Part shown: positions 33,751-44,620 of the stretch, in pieces
Layout: each line of letters starts with the position of its first letter
Position numbering within the stretch: position 1 is the first letter of the stretch
Source: Triatoma infestans
Lineage: Eukaryota; Arthropoda; Insecta; Hemiptera; Reduviidae
Direction of reading: 5' to 3'
Assembly (NCBI GenBank): GCA_011037195.1
Contig: JAAEAF010002706.1
Location: 1-64,000 of the forward strand
Length of the DNA: 64,000 nucleotides
Notes under the pieces: generated by a model
What the model saw: the letters and a program-made list of their open reading frames with translations, nothing else
What the model was told of the DNA's origin: nothing
The model's database searches: none
Position numbers and translations under genes: made by a program

Positions 33751-34374
33751 TAGATAAAAAATAAATATGACCTAACCTTCTTGGAATTCAATGCCTAGTC
33801 TGTTTTATATCACCTCCCAGTCGATCAAATTTAGATTTAATGATAGATCATTTCTAAGTAATTTTCTCAAATACTTTGAAAATTCTCAATAAATAGCACT
33901 CACATACGAATCTATTACATATTAACGATAAAATCTAATTTTTATTTATTTCCTATATTGGCACATGGCGGTGAATGAGGTGGTGTAGAACTTGATTAAT
34001 GATTGAACTTCTTACAATTACAATAAGAAGGAAGTAGAATTTACAAAGAATTTCATTGATTTTTGTCATTTCTTAGGAACACGTCTTTTTACTATTTTTG
34101 TATATTTCACTGTTGGTTTTTTTTATAATACCTTTTGTATTGATTCTTACCCCGCGCACTACTTCTAATCATGAAGTCATTCCATTTCATTTCTTACTAG
34201 TTCTATGAAATTAAGACACTTATTTGAATGTTTTTTGTTAGGTTAGGTTTTTGTGATAGGTTGGTTTTTTGATTGAATTCATTTACAATTATATATCATT
34301 AGCCGTATTGACTGTGACTCTAACTATTTTTGCTCTGTATGTACTTAGGTCTTTGTGTATGTAAACAGTTCATT

Positions 34375-34750
34375 CAAGAAACAGTAAAATTAACGTGGGT
34401 ATATAGTACACGAAGTTTAGAGAAAATCTTTGAAGCCGTTTTCAAGAAAATTGCTAAAAACTGAAGAAGAAACAAATATTCAGTAAAAGTCGCATTTTCG
34501 GTTGATAGATTTTGCCCAAAACCTTGATGTCAGATGTGATAGTAGTACCTATACGAAATACCAGGTTTGGCTTCCTGCGACATTGCGTTAATAAAATATT
34601 TTGTTAATACAACCCACAATACTGAACCATTGGCTAAAAGCCTTTTTTTTCGTACTCAGGGGACCTCAGAACATGTATTTCCGGTGAAAACCGAGGAAAT
34701 TTTGTTACGATCGTAATACTGCCTCTTACTAGGAGTAAAAGAAAGTAATA
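34375..34750 (-). repeat. dispersed repeat DR, head half, minus strand
   Basis: AGAGAAAATCTTTGAAGCCG, CGCATTTTCGGTTGATAG, TGTCAGATGTGATAGTAGTA, TACTCAGGGGACCTCAGAAC, GTATTTCCGGTGAAAACCG, then TGCCTCTTACTAGGAGTAAA at the terminal near-palindrome. Confidence 0.75.
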
Positions 34751-35139
34751 TTAATTACTTTTCTATGATTATCGATAGAAGAGGGCGTAGTCACCCCCTC
34801 ACTCCACCATCACCCAGTTAGTGTAGCAAATACATTTCAGAAATCCTAAATCAAGATTTTTTCATGTGTAAAAATGATATGTATTTGTTACGCAGATCCC
34901 TTGCAACAAATATTTGTTTTGTGTAAATATGGGGCAAGTTAGTTTGTATTTACATATTTTTCCCGTAGTTTGTGGCCATAATTTGACCTTGTAAAACATG
35001 TTATATAAGTTGCTGCTATTGTGTAGTCAGCGGCAAACTTACTGTAACTCGCAACCGCACTTTAAATGTCCTCTAATTTCACATCATCATAATTTTGGTC
35101 CCATTGTCTTCTAATTGAGCTATTATCTTCTATATTTTC

Positions 35140-35790
35140 TATAAACTTTGACTTTTCAGCACCAATGATTTTCTTTAATCTTTATATATACTATCCATAC
35201 CTGTCACTTTTATTGGAAACTATTTCTCGGCAAACAAGACTTTTTGGGGTTTCTGGGGAACAGTAGCGTTCAACTTTCTTCTAAAGTAGTACCATTTCAC
35301 AACAATTTATTATTTTTAGCCTACCACCCATGTAATATTAATATACATTTGAGGTATTGCTAGAATTTGAATTTGAAGAAGAAGGGCTAATCGAAAGGGT
35401 TTTTGAGTTTTTATGGGAGGAATTTTCTCGAAAACGACTTTAATGATTTCTATTCAACTTGGTATACTAACTTGGCACAGAAACCGATCACTTTTATTTG
35501 TAACATTTGACAGAAAAAAACAATTATTTTTGGTAGATCTGCGCAATTTGTGTCGTGTTAAATTTCAAATGTTTAATGGGATTACTTTAATATTATTGGC
35601 GCTCTCTTCTGGACTTTACCAATAAACACTTCTGCCTGAGTGGGTACTAGTTCCCCCACTACTGCTATAATAATTAAATAAATAAAATCAGAACTTTAAA
35701 GAAAATTGGCCATTTTATATATTATAGTGGTATTAATATCAGTACGAGAAAGTTGTATGAGTGTTTCACGCCAGATTTTTTCTTAGGTTG
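35140..35790 (+). repeat. dispersed repeat DR, module and tail part
   Basis: AATGATTTTCTTTAATC, TGTCACTTTTATTGGAAAC, TTTCTGGGGAACAGTAGCGT, GGCGCTCTCTTCTGGACTTT at 35597 and the tail GAGAAAGTTGTATGAGTG with TTTCACGCCAGATTTTTTC at 35742. Confidence 0.72.
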
Positions 35791-36664
35791 TCTCGGGGGC
35801 CCAACCGCCACCAGATCGACACTTCTTATCCTACTTCATTATAGTCATATAATATAGTCAGTAAAGCTGCTAAAACAAGTTATTGTTTAATTCCAGAGTT
35901 TTCATAACTAATTTGTAAACAAATAGAGCGATTGGAAATTTTCATTTCAAAACAATATATTCCTATCACATCCTAGTGTTTATTTAGTTTCTTCTGTGTG
36001 TGTGTGTGTATAAATATTTTTATACAATTTCAGTTTTACTATTGAATGTTGGCTAGCATCCACGCCCTCTCTACCTATCTTCTCTCTGTCTCTCTCTTCT
36101 AACTAGTAAACAGGAAAACTATTTTTGCCCTAGCCGCTACATTATGACGTCATTAATTCTTTCTATATTTGTTCGTCCGGTCAATTTCTCATTGATTTCC
36201 GTCAACTTTTTGTTTATTGATTTTTATTTTCACTTACTCCTTAGTAAGAGCAAGTATTTGTAAATCGTGTCAAATTTTCGATATCGGTTTTCACTGGAAA
36301 TATTTATTTCGAGGTCCCTTGAATATAAATATATAAAATTGCCATTACTATCTGAATCAGTGAATATCCCAAAAAATCGAAAATTCTTAGGTAACTTATA
36401 ATTGATATTCCATTTAGGTGCCACCGCTTTTATTTATAAAAACCCTTTCCTGGATAATGAATATTACTTCAATAATAAACATGTCACTTCAATAAATCTA
36501 CGTTTCCACCTCCTATTTTCAAGTACCGTGGAGTATTTCTGAAGCTTACGTAATTGTGTTATTAATTTTCATTAATATTGACGTTCTGCCAACATTTTTC
36601 AATATAATTCTCATTTAACTGGCGATATACTTCTCCCAACATGCTACACCATTTTTATATTCTA

Positions 36665-37320
36665 AAATAATAGTAAGAGAAGGTATTGTGATCGTGCCAG
36701 ATTTATGAAATTGTTTTCACCGGAAATACACGATTAGAGGCCCCCATAAGTCCAAAAAAGTGGTTTTTAGAAAATGTGCAGTTAGTTGTAGTTGTAGGAA
36801 GCCCAAACATAGTATTCAGGCCACTACCACCGCATCATACACGATGATTTCGGCCAAAATTCATCAACCGGAAGCACCAATTTACTGATTTTCATTTTTT
36901 TTTTAAACTTGGTAAAATCTACCACAACATACACCCCCCCCCACACACACACACAGCTTACAACTTTTATTGAAACATTTCTCCGGGAAAATTCATTTAA
37001 GAGTGCTTTTGCGGGACTTTTGCGGTGCGGTTATTGTTTCCTTTAATGTGCTATTTCAGATCAAGCATGTGCTATACAATTATGTCACCTAAATAATATT
37101 AATAATTAGAATTATATGAGTTGCCAAAATTCCCAGTTTGAAGAAAATCGGTTGAGCGGAAGTGGGTCTTTACTGAATAGGTTTTTTAAAAGTTTTTTCT
37201 CCATGAAAATGCCAAAAAAATACGGTTTTAAACACTCATAAGAATTGGAAGGTTGAAGAAAACTTGCCTTTTTGCAGTAAGAGAAACTGTATAAGGGTTT
37301 CACAACAGATTTTTTTTTTT
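36665..37320 (+). repeat. dispersed repeat DR, shortened copy
   Basis: AATAGTAAGAGAAGGTATTG, TTTTCACCGGAAATACACG, CAACCGGAAGCACCAATT, a C/CA-rich stretch at 36935-36955, GAGCGGAAGTGGGTCTTTAC and a tail GTAAGAGAAACTGTATAAGG at 37278. The (GT)n after TTTTTAGAAAATG is missing. Confidence 0.7.
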
Positions 37321-37669
37321 GATGATTTTAAAAAAACTTTTATTCTCAGTATTCCATTTATAATCGCTAGGTGCTACAATTTTATCCTGCGCAGTCTGGA
37401 TTTTTCAGTCCTGGAAACAAATGGAGAATAAGTTGGATGTAGTAGCATTTCCTAGCTCAAAACAGGGGGCACATGTGGGACTTCGCATTGTCATGCTGCA
37501 CCAGTGAAGCTATTCATTCCAATGCGGCAATAGTGGCCGAATGAGCGGATTTATATGCGCCACACTAACAGGTATTGCGAAACAAAACATGCTGATACCT
37601 GTTTATATATATCACAGCCTAACTGTGAACGCTTAATATCCAAACGGCACAGTGATCTCAAGCACTCAT

Positions 37670-38060
37670 AGAATTTCAGTTTTGAAGAAAATCGGTTAAC
37701 CGGAAGTGCGAATTTGCAGAAGATGTTTTTTAAGTATTTTGGAATTATATCGAATGATTTTCTTTGAACTTGAAATGCTTAATAGCCCTATATAAACTTT
37801 GCAGATATTTATCCAGATAATTTATTTTTGAGAATTGTTGGGAAATCTATGAGTCAGACTTTTAAGTTTAAACAGACGTCAGTAGGTTGTTTTCACGGGG
37901 CAAATGTGGGCAGTGTAGCTACATTTAGGTAAACCTTATGCCTTAAAAACTTAACACTATAATCCCCCTCCACATTTACTTACATATATTACCAAGGCCA
38001 ACTGAAGGGTTTGTAAAAATTCGTAAGCTTGCTGAAAATTAGTCAGATTAAATCAGTTAG
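37670..38060 (+). repeat. dispersed repeat DR, fragment
   Basis: AAGAAAATCGGTTAACCGGA with AGTGCGAATTTGCAG at 37684 and GATTTTCTTTGAACTTG at 37752 mark one module. A reversed fragment also follows near 38260-38300 (AAAATCTGGTATTAAACGG, CTTACTCCTGTTAGTAAGA). Confidence 0.55.
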
Positions 38061-38489
38061 TGAATTACAATAAGATAAAGTCGGATAAAAAGATGTTTTC
38101 ACACTTTTAAATATTATTGAACTAATGAAATGACGGACATTTTGATCGTTTCGACCTGGTTGACCTTGTTTTGTTCAAACAGCAACAAATAATATGCATA
38201 TGTCATTGTTTGTTATTTATATGTTTAAACGAGAAAAGCGCTGAATACTGCCAAAAAAAAAAATCTGGTATTAAACGGCTTTGTCTTACTCCTGTTAGTA
38301 AGAATGACAAAATGACAAATTTTCATTAAACTCAAATTTTACTTAGATAAATAGGAGAGGTGGCGGGGGGGATAAGTATCTACCGGCTGACCTTGACAGT
38401 TAGACTAGTGATTATATTGTGGCCCGGTACACACCACAAACACTGAATATAGTATTTCAAATTGAACGCCACATATTCCGCACTACTAT

Positions 38490-39000
38490 TCAAAATAATT
38501 TTTGGCGAAAAATGTTTCAAATAAAAGTGATAGGTTTATATCTGTGCAGTTAGCATACCAAGTTTAAAGGAAATTGGTATAGCCGTTTTCAAGATAATTC
38601 CAAACAACTCAAAAACCTATTATATAAAGTCACTCTACCGTTAAGCTATTTTTTTCAAATTTGGAATTCTAGAAATACTTGTAATACATATTGCTTCTAA
38701 TTCGTAAAAATATGTATTGAAGTGGTAGGTAGCACATACTTGTTGATCCAGAACCCCCCAAAAATTAATTTTTCCGGGAAAATGTTTAAAGAATCGTTGG
38801 ATTCATTTTTGAGAAAAACAAAAAAACAAAATTCAGTAAAGTCGCATTTCCGGTTGATGGATGTTGCCCCAACATTGCCCCAACACTTCGTCTTCAGATG
38901 CGATTTTTCGTTTTAGACATTCTCGTACTCGTACATTCAGACCCCATTCGTTAAATACATTTTTTTTCGTACTCAGGGGACCTTAAAACATGTATATCTA
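38490..39000 (-). repeat. dispersed repeat DR, minus strand
   Basis: AAATGTTTCAAATAAAAGTG, AGCCGTTTTCAAGATAATTC, GTCGCATTTCCGGTTGATGG, then TACTCAGGGGACCTTAAAAC at 38970. The compact family X element lies immediately beyond its head at 39027. Confidence 0.68.
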
Positions 39001-39026
39001 GTGAAAAGTGAATTTAGATAATTTGA

Positions 39027-39244
39027 TCATCACAGACATTTTCCGTGATAGCCTGCTTCATTTTGTGGTCATCGACCGGTCATGTGTAAACTGAATTTGC
39101 TCTGTACAAGGCCGTATTATCACACTGTCTGAAAAAAGTATCCTGAAGATGGGCGAACGTCCGAAACCGGTGATGACCACAAAATGCAGCAGGCTATCAC
39201 GGAAAATGTCCCTCCAGCTTTGCGGAACCAACCACCACAACAAC
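39027..39244 (+). mobile_element. compact family X fold-back element, 12-bp TSD
   Basis: A 218-bp element flanked by perfect TAGATAATTTGA repeats (39015-39026 and 39245-39256). The left arm is short (39027-39080, CAGACATTTTCCGTGATAGC to ACCGGT). The right arm is complete back into the inner region, so the left inverted arm stops at the ACCGGT palindrome next to the predicted ribozyme cleavage site. The tail (about 39209-39244) reads CTCCAGCTTTGC then GGAACCAACCACCACAACA. It lies just beyond the head of a minus-strand dispersed repeat. Confidence 0.87.
39138..39175 (+). ncRNA. hammerhead-like motif, compact family X copy (cleavage base missing)
   Basis: CTGAAGA, T, hairpin GGGC-GAAC-GTCC, GAAA, CCGGT, then GATG directly. 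The C expected at the cleavage site is absent. Stem I is reduced to ATC/GAT. Probably inactive. Confidence 0.45.
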
Positions 39245-39289
39245 TAGATAATTTGACATAATCGTAATATTTGCTCTTATTAACAATAA

Positions 39290-40140
39290 GAGAAAATAAA
39301 AATAAGAAAAATTCTGGTTAACGGATATTCTTCAAACTCGGATATTTAGCAATACAATCAATTCCTCTAAATATTATCTAGATGTAGAAAGTACATACAA
39401 TGGGACTTTAAAGGGAAACAAACCTAAGGACCATCTCTGTCGCAGAACCCTGAAAAATAAATTTTACCAGAAAAGGTTTCATACAAAAAAGCCCGGCACG
39501 AGTGTTTAGTAAGTATACAAAATTTAAATTTAAATTAATTGATGGTGCCGTTTTCGAGAAAATCGCCAAAAAAAAATAAAAAATTGATAAATCGATTCAG
39601 TAAAGACTTCGTCCTACTCTTTCTCTTGGAACTGAAAATGTTCCAATAGAAAAAAATATCATGTTTAACCTTTCTCCGAATTTTCGTCATTGAGTTATAC
39701 ATTCACATCCGCTTAGGGGGTAAACTACCAACTTCTCCAGAGGGATCTTGGCATCTCTGCAGGTATCCAGTTTACAGTGACTACTGGCTTTAGACTATTT
39801 ACAGGCAAACCGTAGCTAAACACCACAAACTGCAGTTCACCTCATGCTCCACATTGCCCCCAGACGGCAGACACTGACACCTGAGGAAGCCACAATCGAT
39901 TTTCTATGTAGCAGTCGATTTGTTCTTTATAGTAATCTTAAACATTTCTGATATCTATGATTCATAGAGTACAGACAAGCCAATCCTACAAAACGATTGC
40001 AAGAGAGAGAGCGAGAGAGAGATAAATAGACTATTTTCTAAACACCAATTTTTCGTGCTCAGGGGACCTCAGAAAGATGCATTTCCAATGAAAACTCAAT
40101 TTTGAAAATTTAATAGGATCGCAATTTACAGCTGTAAGAG
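39290..40140 (-). repeat. dispersed repeat DR, minus-strand fragments with intervening sequence
   Basis: 39290-39610 has reversed modules (CTGGTTAACGGATATTC, CCGTTTTCGAGAAAATCGCC). 40045-40140 has a reversed head (GTGCTCAGGGGACCTCAGAA). The section 39700-39990 between them, with CACTGACACCTGAGGAAGCC, is unassigned. Confidence 0.55.
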
Positions 40141-40152
40141 AAATTAGATATA

Positions 40153-40540
40153 CAGTAAACTCCCGATTATCCGTGTGCGGATTGTCCGGTTTGCGGATTG
40201 TCTGTGCATGAATTTAATTTAAAAAAATAATGATATGTATATGTATTTTTTAAAGACATATTTGCTCGCTTTCATGTTTACGTATCGACCAATGGGAATT
40301 CGAGTATGACGACATAATAGCACTTGGAAAAATTCGAACTGATATTAAAAAATCATTAAAAGATTTCTACAAACAAACCAAAATCACAGATTTTTTTTTA
40401 ATAATTATGAACATTGAACATGTTAAAATAATTGTCTGCCTTAGAAATGTACATGTTGTATTTTAGAAATAAATAATTATGGTTCGGATTATCCGTGCCG
40501 CCTCTCCCCACCATTAGCCCGGATAATCGGGAGTTTACTG
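40153..40540. mobile_element. non-autonomous TIR transposon (MITE), pogo/Tigger-like
   Basis: The 388-bp element has perfect terminal inverted repeats of at least 21 bp that begin CAGTAAACTCCCGATTATC at both ends. It is flanked by TA on each side (40151-40152 and 40541-40542), matching a TA target duplication. The interior is AT-rich, has no open frame, and so depends on a transposase supplied elsewhere. TIRs starting CAGT and containing CCCGATTATCCG are typical of pogo/Tigger-type elements; that family assignment is from memory of the terminal sequence and is less certain than the MITE call itself. Internal near-repeats of the CGGATTGTC type follow the left TIR. Confidence 0.88.
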
Positions 40541-40884
40541 TATTTTCATAAATAAAATCATTTACTTATCTTCTTTCTAAAGTGATGTATTGAAAATCTT
40601 CAACTTATAATAAATTAAGTATGAGATATAAAAGGAGAAAGAATGGTTAAGAATGATAAAATGGGCGGATCTTGTTGACCACTAGCTAGACAGCCATGTT
40701 GATGAGTCGGTATGAAGGAAGTTGGTTCTTCCTGATTCATCATGCTCACCTGGGACATCTCCTTATTATTAACGATGTCATTTATTGCACCAGATTTTCC
40801 CATTTTTTTACTAACGATTGTATTACCACATTCAGTCATAATTCACAACCACTTTCTTTACTTTCTTAGTGATTATTGTGATCC

Positions 40885-41490
40885 GTATCTAATTCTCCAA
40901 AATTGAGTTCTCCCCGGAAATATGTTTTGAAATCCTCTGGAGTACGAAAAAATAGTTTTGGGTGTACGTGTGACAGAGAGTGAAACAAGTAAGTAAGTTC
41001 AAAAACGAAAAATTGCATCTGAGGACGAAGGTTTCCGGCAAAATCCATCAACCGGAAGTGCAAATTGAGTGAATTGTTTTTCGTTTTTTTCTATTTAGCG
41101 TTTCTCAAAATACGCTGACTCCAGTGATTTTCAGCAATTCATATACTATCAGGAACCAACCACAACAATTCCGGTACTATCTATACACATAAATACCTGT
41201 CACATTTATTTGATGAATTTTCCAGGGAAGTTTATTTTGGGGGAGTTCGGGGGAGGGGGACAAGAGTTGCTTAGCTTTCCTGCAAACTTACCACTTCACT
41301 AGAATGTATAGTTCTGCCACTTAGAATGTCTAGAAGCATTAGTAGAATTCCAAATATGAAGAAACTTGATCAGTCGAAGTGTTTGGACTGTAATTAAGCT
41401 TACATTATTACTAACTGCACAGATATCTATCACTTTTATTTCTAACATATTTTGCCAGAAAAATACTTTTTTGGAAGATTGTGAGGAATA
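40885..41490 (+). repeat. dispersed repeat DR carrying the 17-bp tail insertion
   Basis: TCTCCCCGGAAATATG, CATCAACCGGAAGTGCAAAT, CAGTGATTTTCAGC, then the interrupted TATACTATC motif, ATACCTGTCACATTTATTTG, and a second module to TATCACTTTTATTTCTAAC at 41430. Confidence 0.7.
41151..41167 (+). mobile_element. 17-bp insertion consisting only of the family X tail
   Basis: AGGAACCAACCACAACA interrupts a dispersed-repeat copy exactly within its normally continuous TATACTATCTACACAC motif. It is bracketed by ATTCATATACTATC (41137-41150) and ATTCCGGTACTATC (41168-41181), 14 bp with three adjacent mismatches. The other dispersed-repeat copies lack this insert, which supports a genuine insertion. Confidence 0.65.
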
Positions 41491-41527
41491 GACATTTGGG
41501 TCCGCAGTAATGGGAGGAAAAAATCAG

Positions 41528-41785
41528 ATTTTTCTTCTATGGTAGCCTGCTTCATTATGTGATGATCGACTGGGTTTTGAGTGCTACCTATCGTAAGAAA
41601 GTCATTCAACCAGCTACAGACTATTCAAAGAAAGAACAGTTTTCACTGTGTTGTGTGTGTGTGTGTTCTATGTACAGACTTATACAAGTTCGCACTCCTT
41701 ATCAATAGCTCTTGAAAATTGGTGAATATGAGAAAAACCCGTTCGATGACCATAAAAATGAAGCAGGCAATCATTGTAAAACTTG
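41528..41785 (+). mobile_element. degenerate family X fold-back copy
   Basis: Left: TATGGTAGCCTGCTTCATTA, then GATGATCGACTGGG. Right, inverted: CGTTCGATGACCAT, then AAAATGAAGCAGGCAATCAT. The middle holds a short (GT)n tract at 41653. The hammerhead-like core is no longer recognisable. No tail or target duplication can be identified. Confidence 0.6.
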
Positions 41786-41789
41786 ATAT

Positions 41790-42265
41790 TAGAGTTTAGT
41801 TACCCATACCGCATTTGACACAAACGTTTCGGTCAAAAACCAACACATCAGCTGGAAATGCGATTTTACCAAATAGTCTCCCCCCCCCCACTTTTTCGTT
41901 ATTTTCTCGAAAATAACTCCAACAATTTTCATTAAACATCGTACACCATCTAAACACATATATGCATAGCACTTTTGTGAAACGTCCCTATGGGAGCAGT
42001 AACGTTAAGCTTTCTACCAAATTACTACTTAAGTACAATTTTATAGTTCTTCTACCTATATTATGTTGAGATCATTTTCAAAAAGCATTGCCAGAAATGT
42101 AGATTTCAAGAAAATCGGTACATGACTTTACAGAATGGACTTGGTGAGATTTTTTTAAAATTGCATTTAATTTTTTTTAATTCCGTTTTGTTGTGGACTA
42201 TAGTCTAATTACATTCAAATACTAACCTGCCATGGATGCTAAATCTGGTGTGAAACAGTCAGACG
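41790..42265 (+). repeat. dispersed repeat DR, modules only
   Basis: TTTCGGTCAAAAACCAAC, TGGAAATGCGATTTTACC, a C-run at 41881, TTTTCTCGAAAATAACTCCA, CAGTAACGTTAAGCTTTCT. A reversed tail (AAATCTGGTGTGAAACAGTC) lies at 42241, suggesting a second inverted copy begins there. Confidence 0.6.
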
Positions 42266-42497
42266 ATCTTTTTTCACCGCCCATAATACAATTATAAAAT
42301 TGATAATTTTTAAATTTGAAATTTTATTCATGTTCCATAACAAATACAAAAGAGGTGGGGAATTACATGTTACTACCCTGCATAGTGGTTTGCTCACGTG
42401 TAGTCCAAAAGAGAGCGTCAATAATATTGAACACATTCAACATTTAAAATTTAACTCCACAAAATCCGCAGAACTACAGAAAATAAAAACAGTTAGG

Positions 42498-42672
42498 TCT
42501 TCGGGCATTAGACCGCGTCAGTGGGTTGTGGTAAACCGACGATTCGCCCTCTTCAAGTTTAGTGTCGCCTCTAAAGCTGAAACAACCTATTTCTTAATTG
42601 TTGTTTCAGCTTTAGAGGTGACACTACCCTGATTCTTATCAACAAACCACTGACGCTGTGTTAATCCGAAGA
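42498..42672. repeat. fold-back (inverted repeat) of unknown family
   Basis: TCTTCGGGCATTAGACCGC...GTCAGTGGGTTGTGG at the left is the imperfect inverted copy of the right side (CAAACCACTGACGC...GTTAATCCGAAGA). The inner part is better conserved: CCTCTAAAGCTGAAACAA against TTGTTTCAGCTTTAGAGG. The loop is about 10 nt. I see no tail or target duplication. Relation to families X, Y and Z is possible but unsupported. Confidence 0.75.
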
Positions 42673-42719
42673 ATTAAGTGTGTTTTATATTACAGCGGCC
42701 GCGGAAGCTCAAAGGTAAA

Positions 42720-43015
42720 TAATTAAAGAAGTTTTCTAGAAAGTCGCGAAACTGAAAAAAAGAAATGAGTAAAGTCGCAGTGTTGCGGGTGATGGGTTTG
42801 TCCGGAATGCTAGGTGTGAGATGGGGCAATGCTAGCTAAACGCAATACCATAAAGTTTGAGCTTCATGCGATTTTTTATTTTGGAGACACTATGTTCACA
42901 CAAATAACTAAGTAGTTGAAAACATTGTTTTCGTAGACAGAGTACCTCAAAAGATGTATTTCCGTGAAAACTCAATATGAAAACTCCATCTCCTATCAGC
43001 AGGAACAGAAGAGAA
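42720..43015 (-). repeat. dispersed repeat DR, head part, minus strand
   Basis: GTCGCAGTGTTGCGGGTGAT, ATACCATAAAGTTTGAGC, AGAGTACCTCAAAAGATGTA and TTTCCGTGAAAACTCAATAT. Confidence 0.55.
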
Positions 43016-43099
43016 AATAATAAAATTTTTGTAAGTTTAAAGAAAATCGCTACATTTTTTTATTGAATTAACAGCAGTAGATTGTAGAATCAGAGAAAA

Positions 43100-43780
43100 A
43101 AATCGTGTGTGTTTAACGTCAGATTTTTTGTTTTTTAATCAGACGTGAATGTATTAAGAAAACGTAATAGTATGTTGATTAGACAATTAGGGAAGGACCA
43201 GGGAAGGGCAGAATGTAACAGTTTTCTATAACCCTTTATAGTTTTTCTGTGGTTCGTGTTATTGTTTTAACTAGGTCATAACGTGAATTCTCCACGTCTA
43301 CTCTACACTCTGGAACAGCCTTTGTGTATAGAATTTTATTTATTTTTTTTATGTTTTTAATGGTTCGCTCTTTTCTTCTCAACCTTTTATATTTTGTCGT
43401 CACGAATATAGAGTGCGACCGATCGATTTTCTACGATAGTAGAAAGTAATAGCAAGCCAAATTGGTATTGCAGAAAACAGGGAGCGGTGCGAGAGACGAA
43501 GATGATGAAAGGGGGGAGGCATGCTGTGATTAGTGTTGTTTGTTAGTCTGACATGCCCGCCGCACCCCGAACATCTCTCTCCGTCCCTTGAAAAAATAAG
43601 CCTCCTCGCTAGTTTCTTCTTTGGCTTTTTTGGTACTAAGCCAGGCCATTCCTTTTCCCTCATTCATTATTACAGATTTGCATCTTCTGTCAGGTTATTT
43701 CGAAACTCTGTTTATAAAAGAGCTTATATTTCTATAACTTTCTACTTCTTTATTATAACGCTCTAGTTCAATTTTACTTT
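43100..43780. other. unassigned, locally GC-richer
   Basis: 43390-43680 includes GGGAGCGGTGCGAGAGACGA and CGCCGCACCCCGAACATCTC. A minus-strand 87-codon frame (43400-43663) has a basic stretch (PKKPKKKLARR) and one CSGCGG but no known domain. Confidence 0.3.
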
Positions 43781-43784
43781 CTTC

Positions 43785-44385
43785 TACTTCCATTAAAAAA
43801 AACGCGTAAATGTTTTTGGAAATTGTGTTGTCTCCGGAAAAACATGTTCCTTGGAGTTCGAAAAATGTTAGCGAATGTATGTGTATGTATGTATGTCTGT
43901 GTGTAAACAAAATATTACAAAAATGAAAAATCGTATCTGACACGAAAGTTTCGGACAAACTCCAACAACCGGAAATGGGACTTTATTGAATGTTTTTTCT
44001 TGTTGTTTTTCGCGATTTCGTCGCAGCTTGTACGATCTTTTTAAATTTCGCAAACTGTCTACTTACAGAAACACCTGTTAATTTAATTTGTAACATTTTC
44101 CCAGAAAACTTAATTTTTTGAGGGAGTTCTGGGGAATGCGTTAATAAACATTCCTTTGAAGTAGAACTTCAGTACAATGTAAGGTTCTACCGCCGTTAGA
44201 ATATGAATACACATTACAAGTATTGATAGATTTTCAAATTTGAAAAAAAAAATCGGTTAACTGGAAGTCGACTTTTCAGAACAGGTTTGTGCGTTTTGTT
44301 GAATTTTCTTGGAAAACGGCTATAATGATTTCCTTTAAACATGTAATATTAACTGCGCAGTTATAGAGCTATGACTTTTATTTGT
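43785..44385 (+). repeat. dispersed repeat DR, interrupted by the tRNA-headed repeat
   Basis: GTCTCCGGAAAAACATG, GTTAGCGAATGTATGTGTAT, CAACAACCGGAAATGGG, GGTTAACTGGAAGTCGAC at 44251 and ATGACTTTTATTTGTA at 44371, where the tRNA-headed repeat begins. Confidence 0.65.
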
Positions 44386-44389
44386 AGGT

Positions 44390-44620
44390 AAGGAATTAGC
44401 TCAATGGTAGCACGTTGGACTCTCACGCGGAGGTCCCGGGTCCAAAGCCGGTGCTCTTAGATTTTTTCTTCCTAGGAGCTTCTACAGTGCACTGCTCGGT
44501 GATGGACAGTGTTGTCTATAACGAGTGAAAATTGTCTGGAGGGCCGCAGTGCACTGAGAAGTCTCTGGGCGCCAATGACTTCTTGAAAAAATTTCTGTTA
44601 GGAATTTGAGGCGGTAAATT
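44390..44620 (+). mobile_element. tRNA-headed repeat, family 2, inserted in a dispersed repeat
   Basis: A GGAATTAGCTCAATGGTAGC head (A-box-like) is followed by GACTCTCACGCGGAGG, then CCCGGGTCCAAAGCC (B-box-like). The body begins CTTAGATTTTTTCTTCCTAG and continues with GTGCACTGCTCGGTGATGG. The same head and body recur at 46462 and, reversed, at 59225. It interrupts the ACTTTTATTTGTA motif of the dispersed repeat at about 44385. The family boundary on the right is uncertain. Confidence 0.75.

Noticed and set aside
33489..33791. Ser/Phe-rich minus-strand frames opposite the LINE tail
   Set aside because: They are the antisense shadow of the reverse transcriptase relic on the plus strand.
39860..39910. 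CACCTGAGGAAGCCACAATCG as a hammerhead-like motif
   Set aside because: It resembles CTGAGGA but no stem II hairpin and no GAAA follow at the right distance.
43400..43663. 87-codon minus-strand frame with a basic motif and CSGCGG
   Set aside because: A single CxxC-like motif is not enough for a zinc-binding domain, and no family resemblance is seen.
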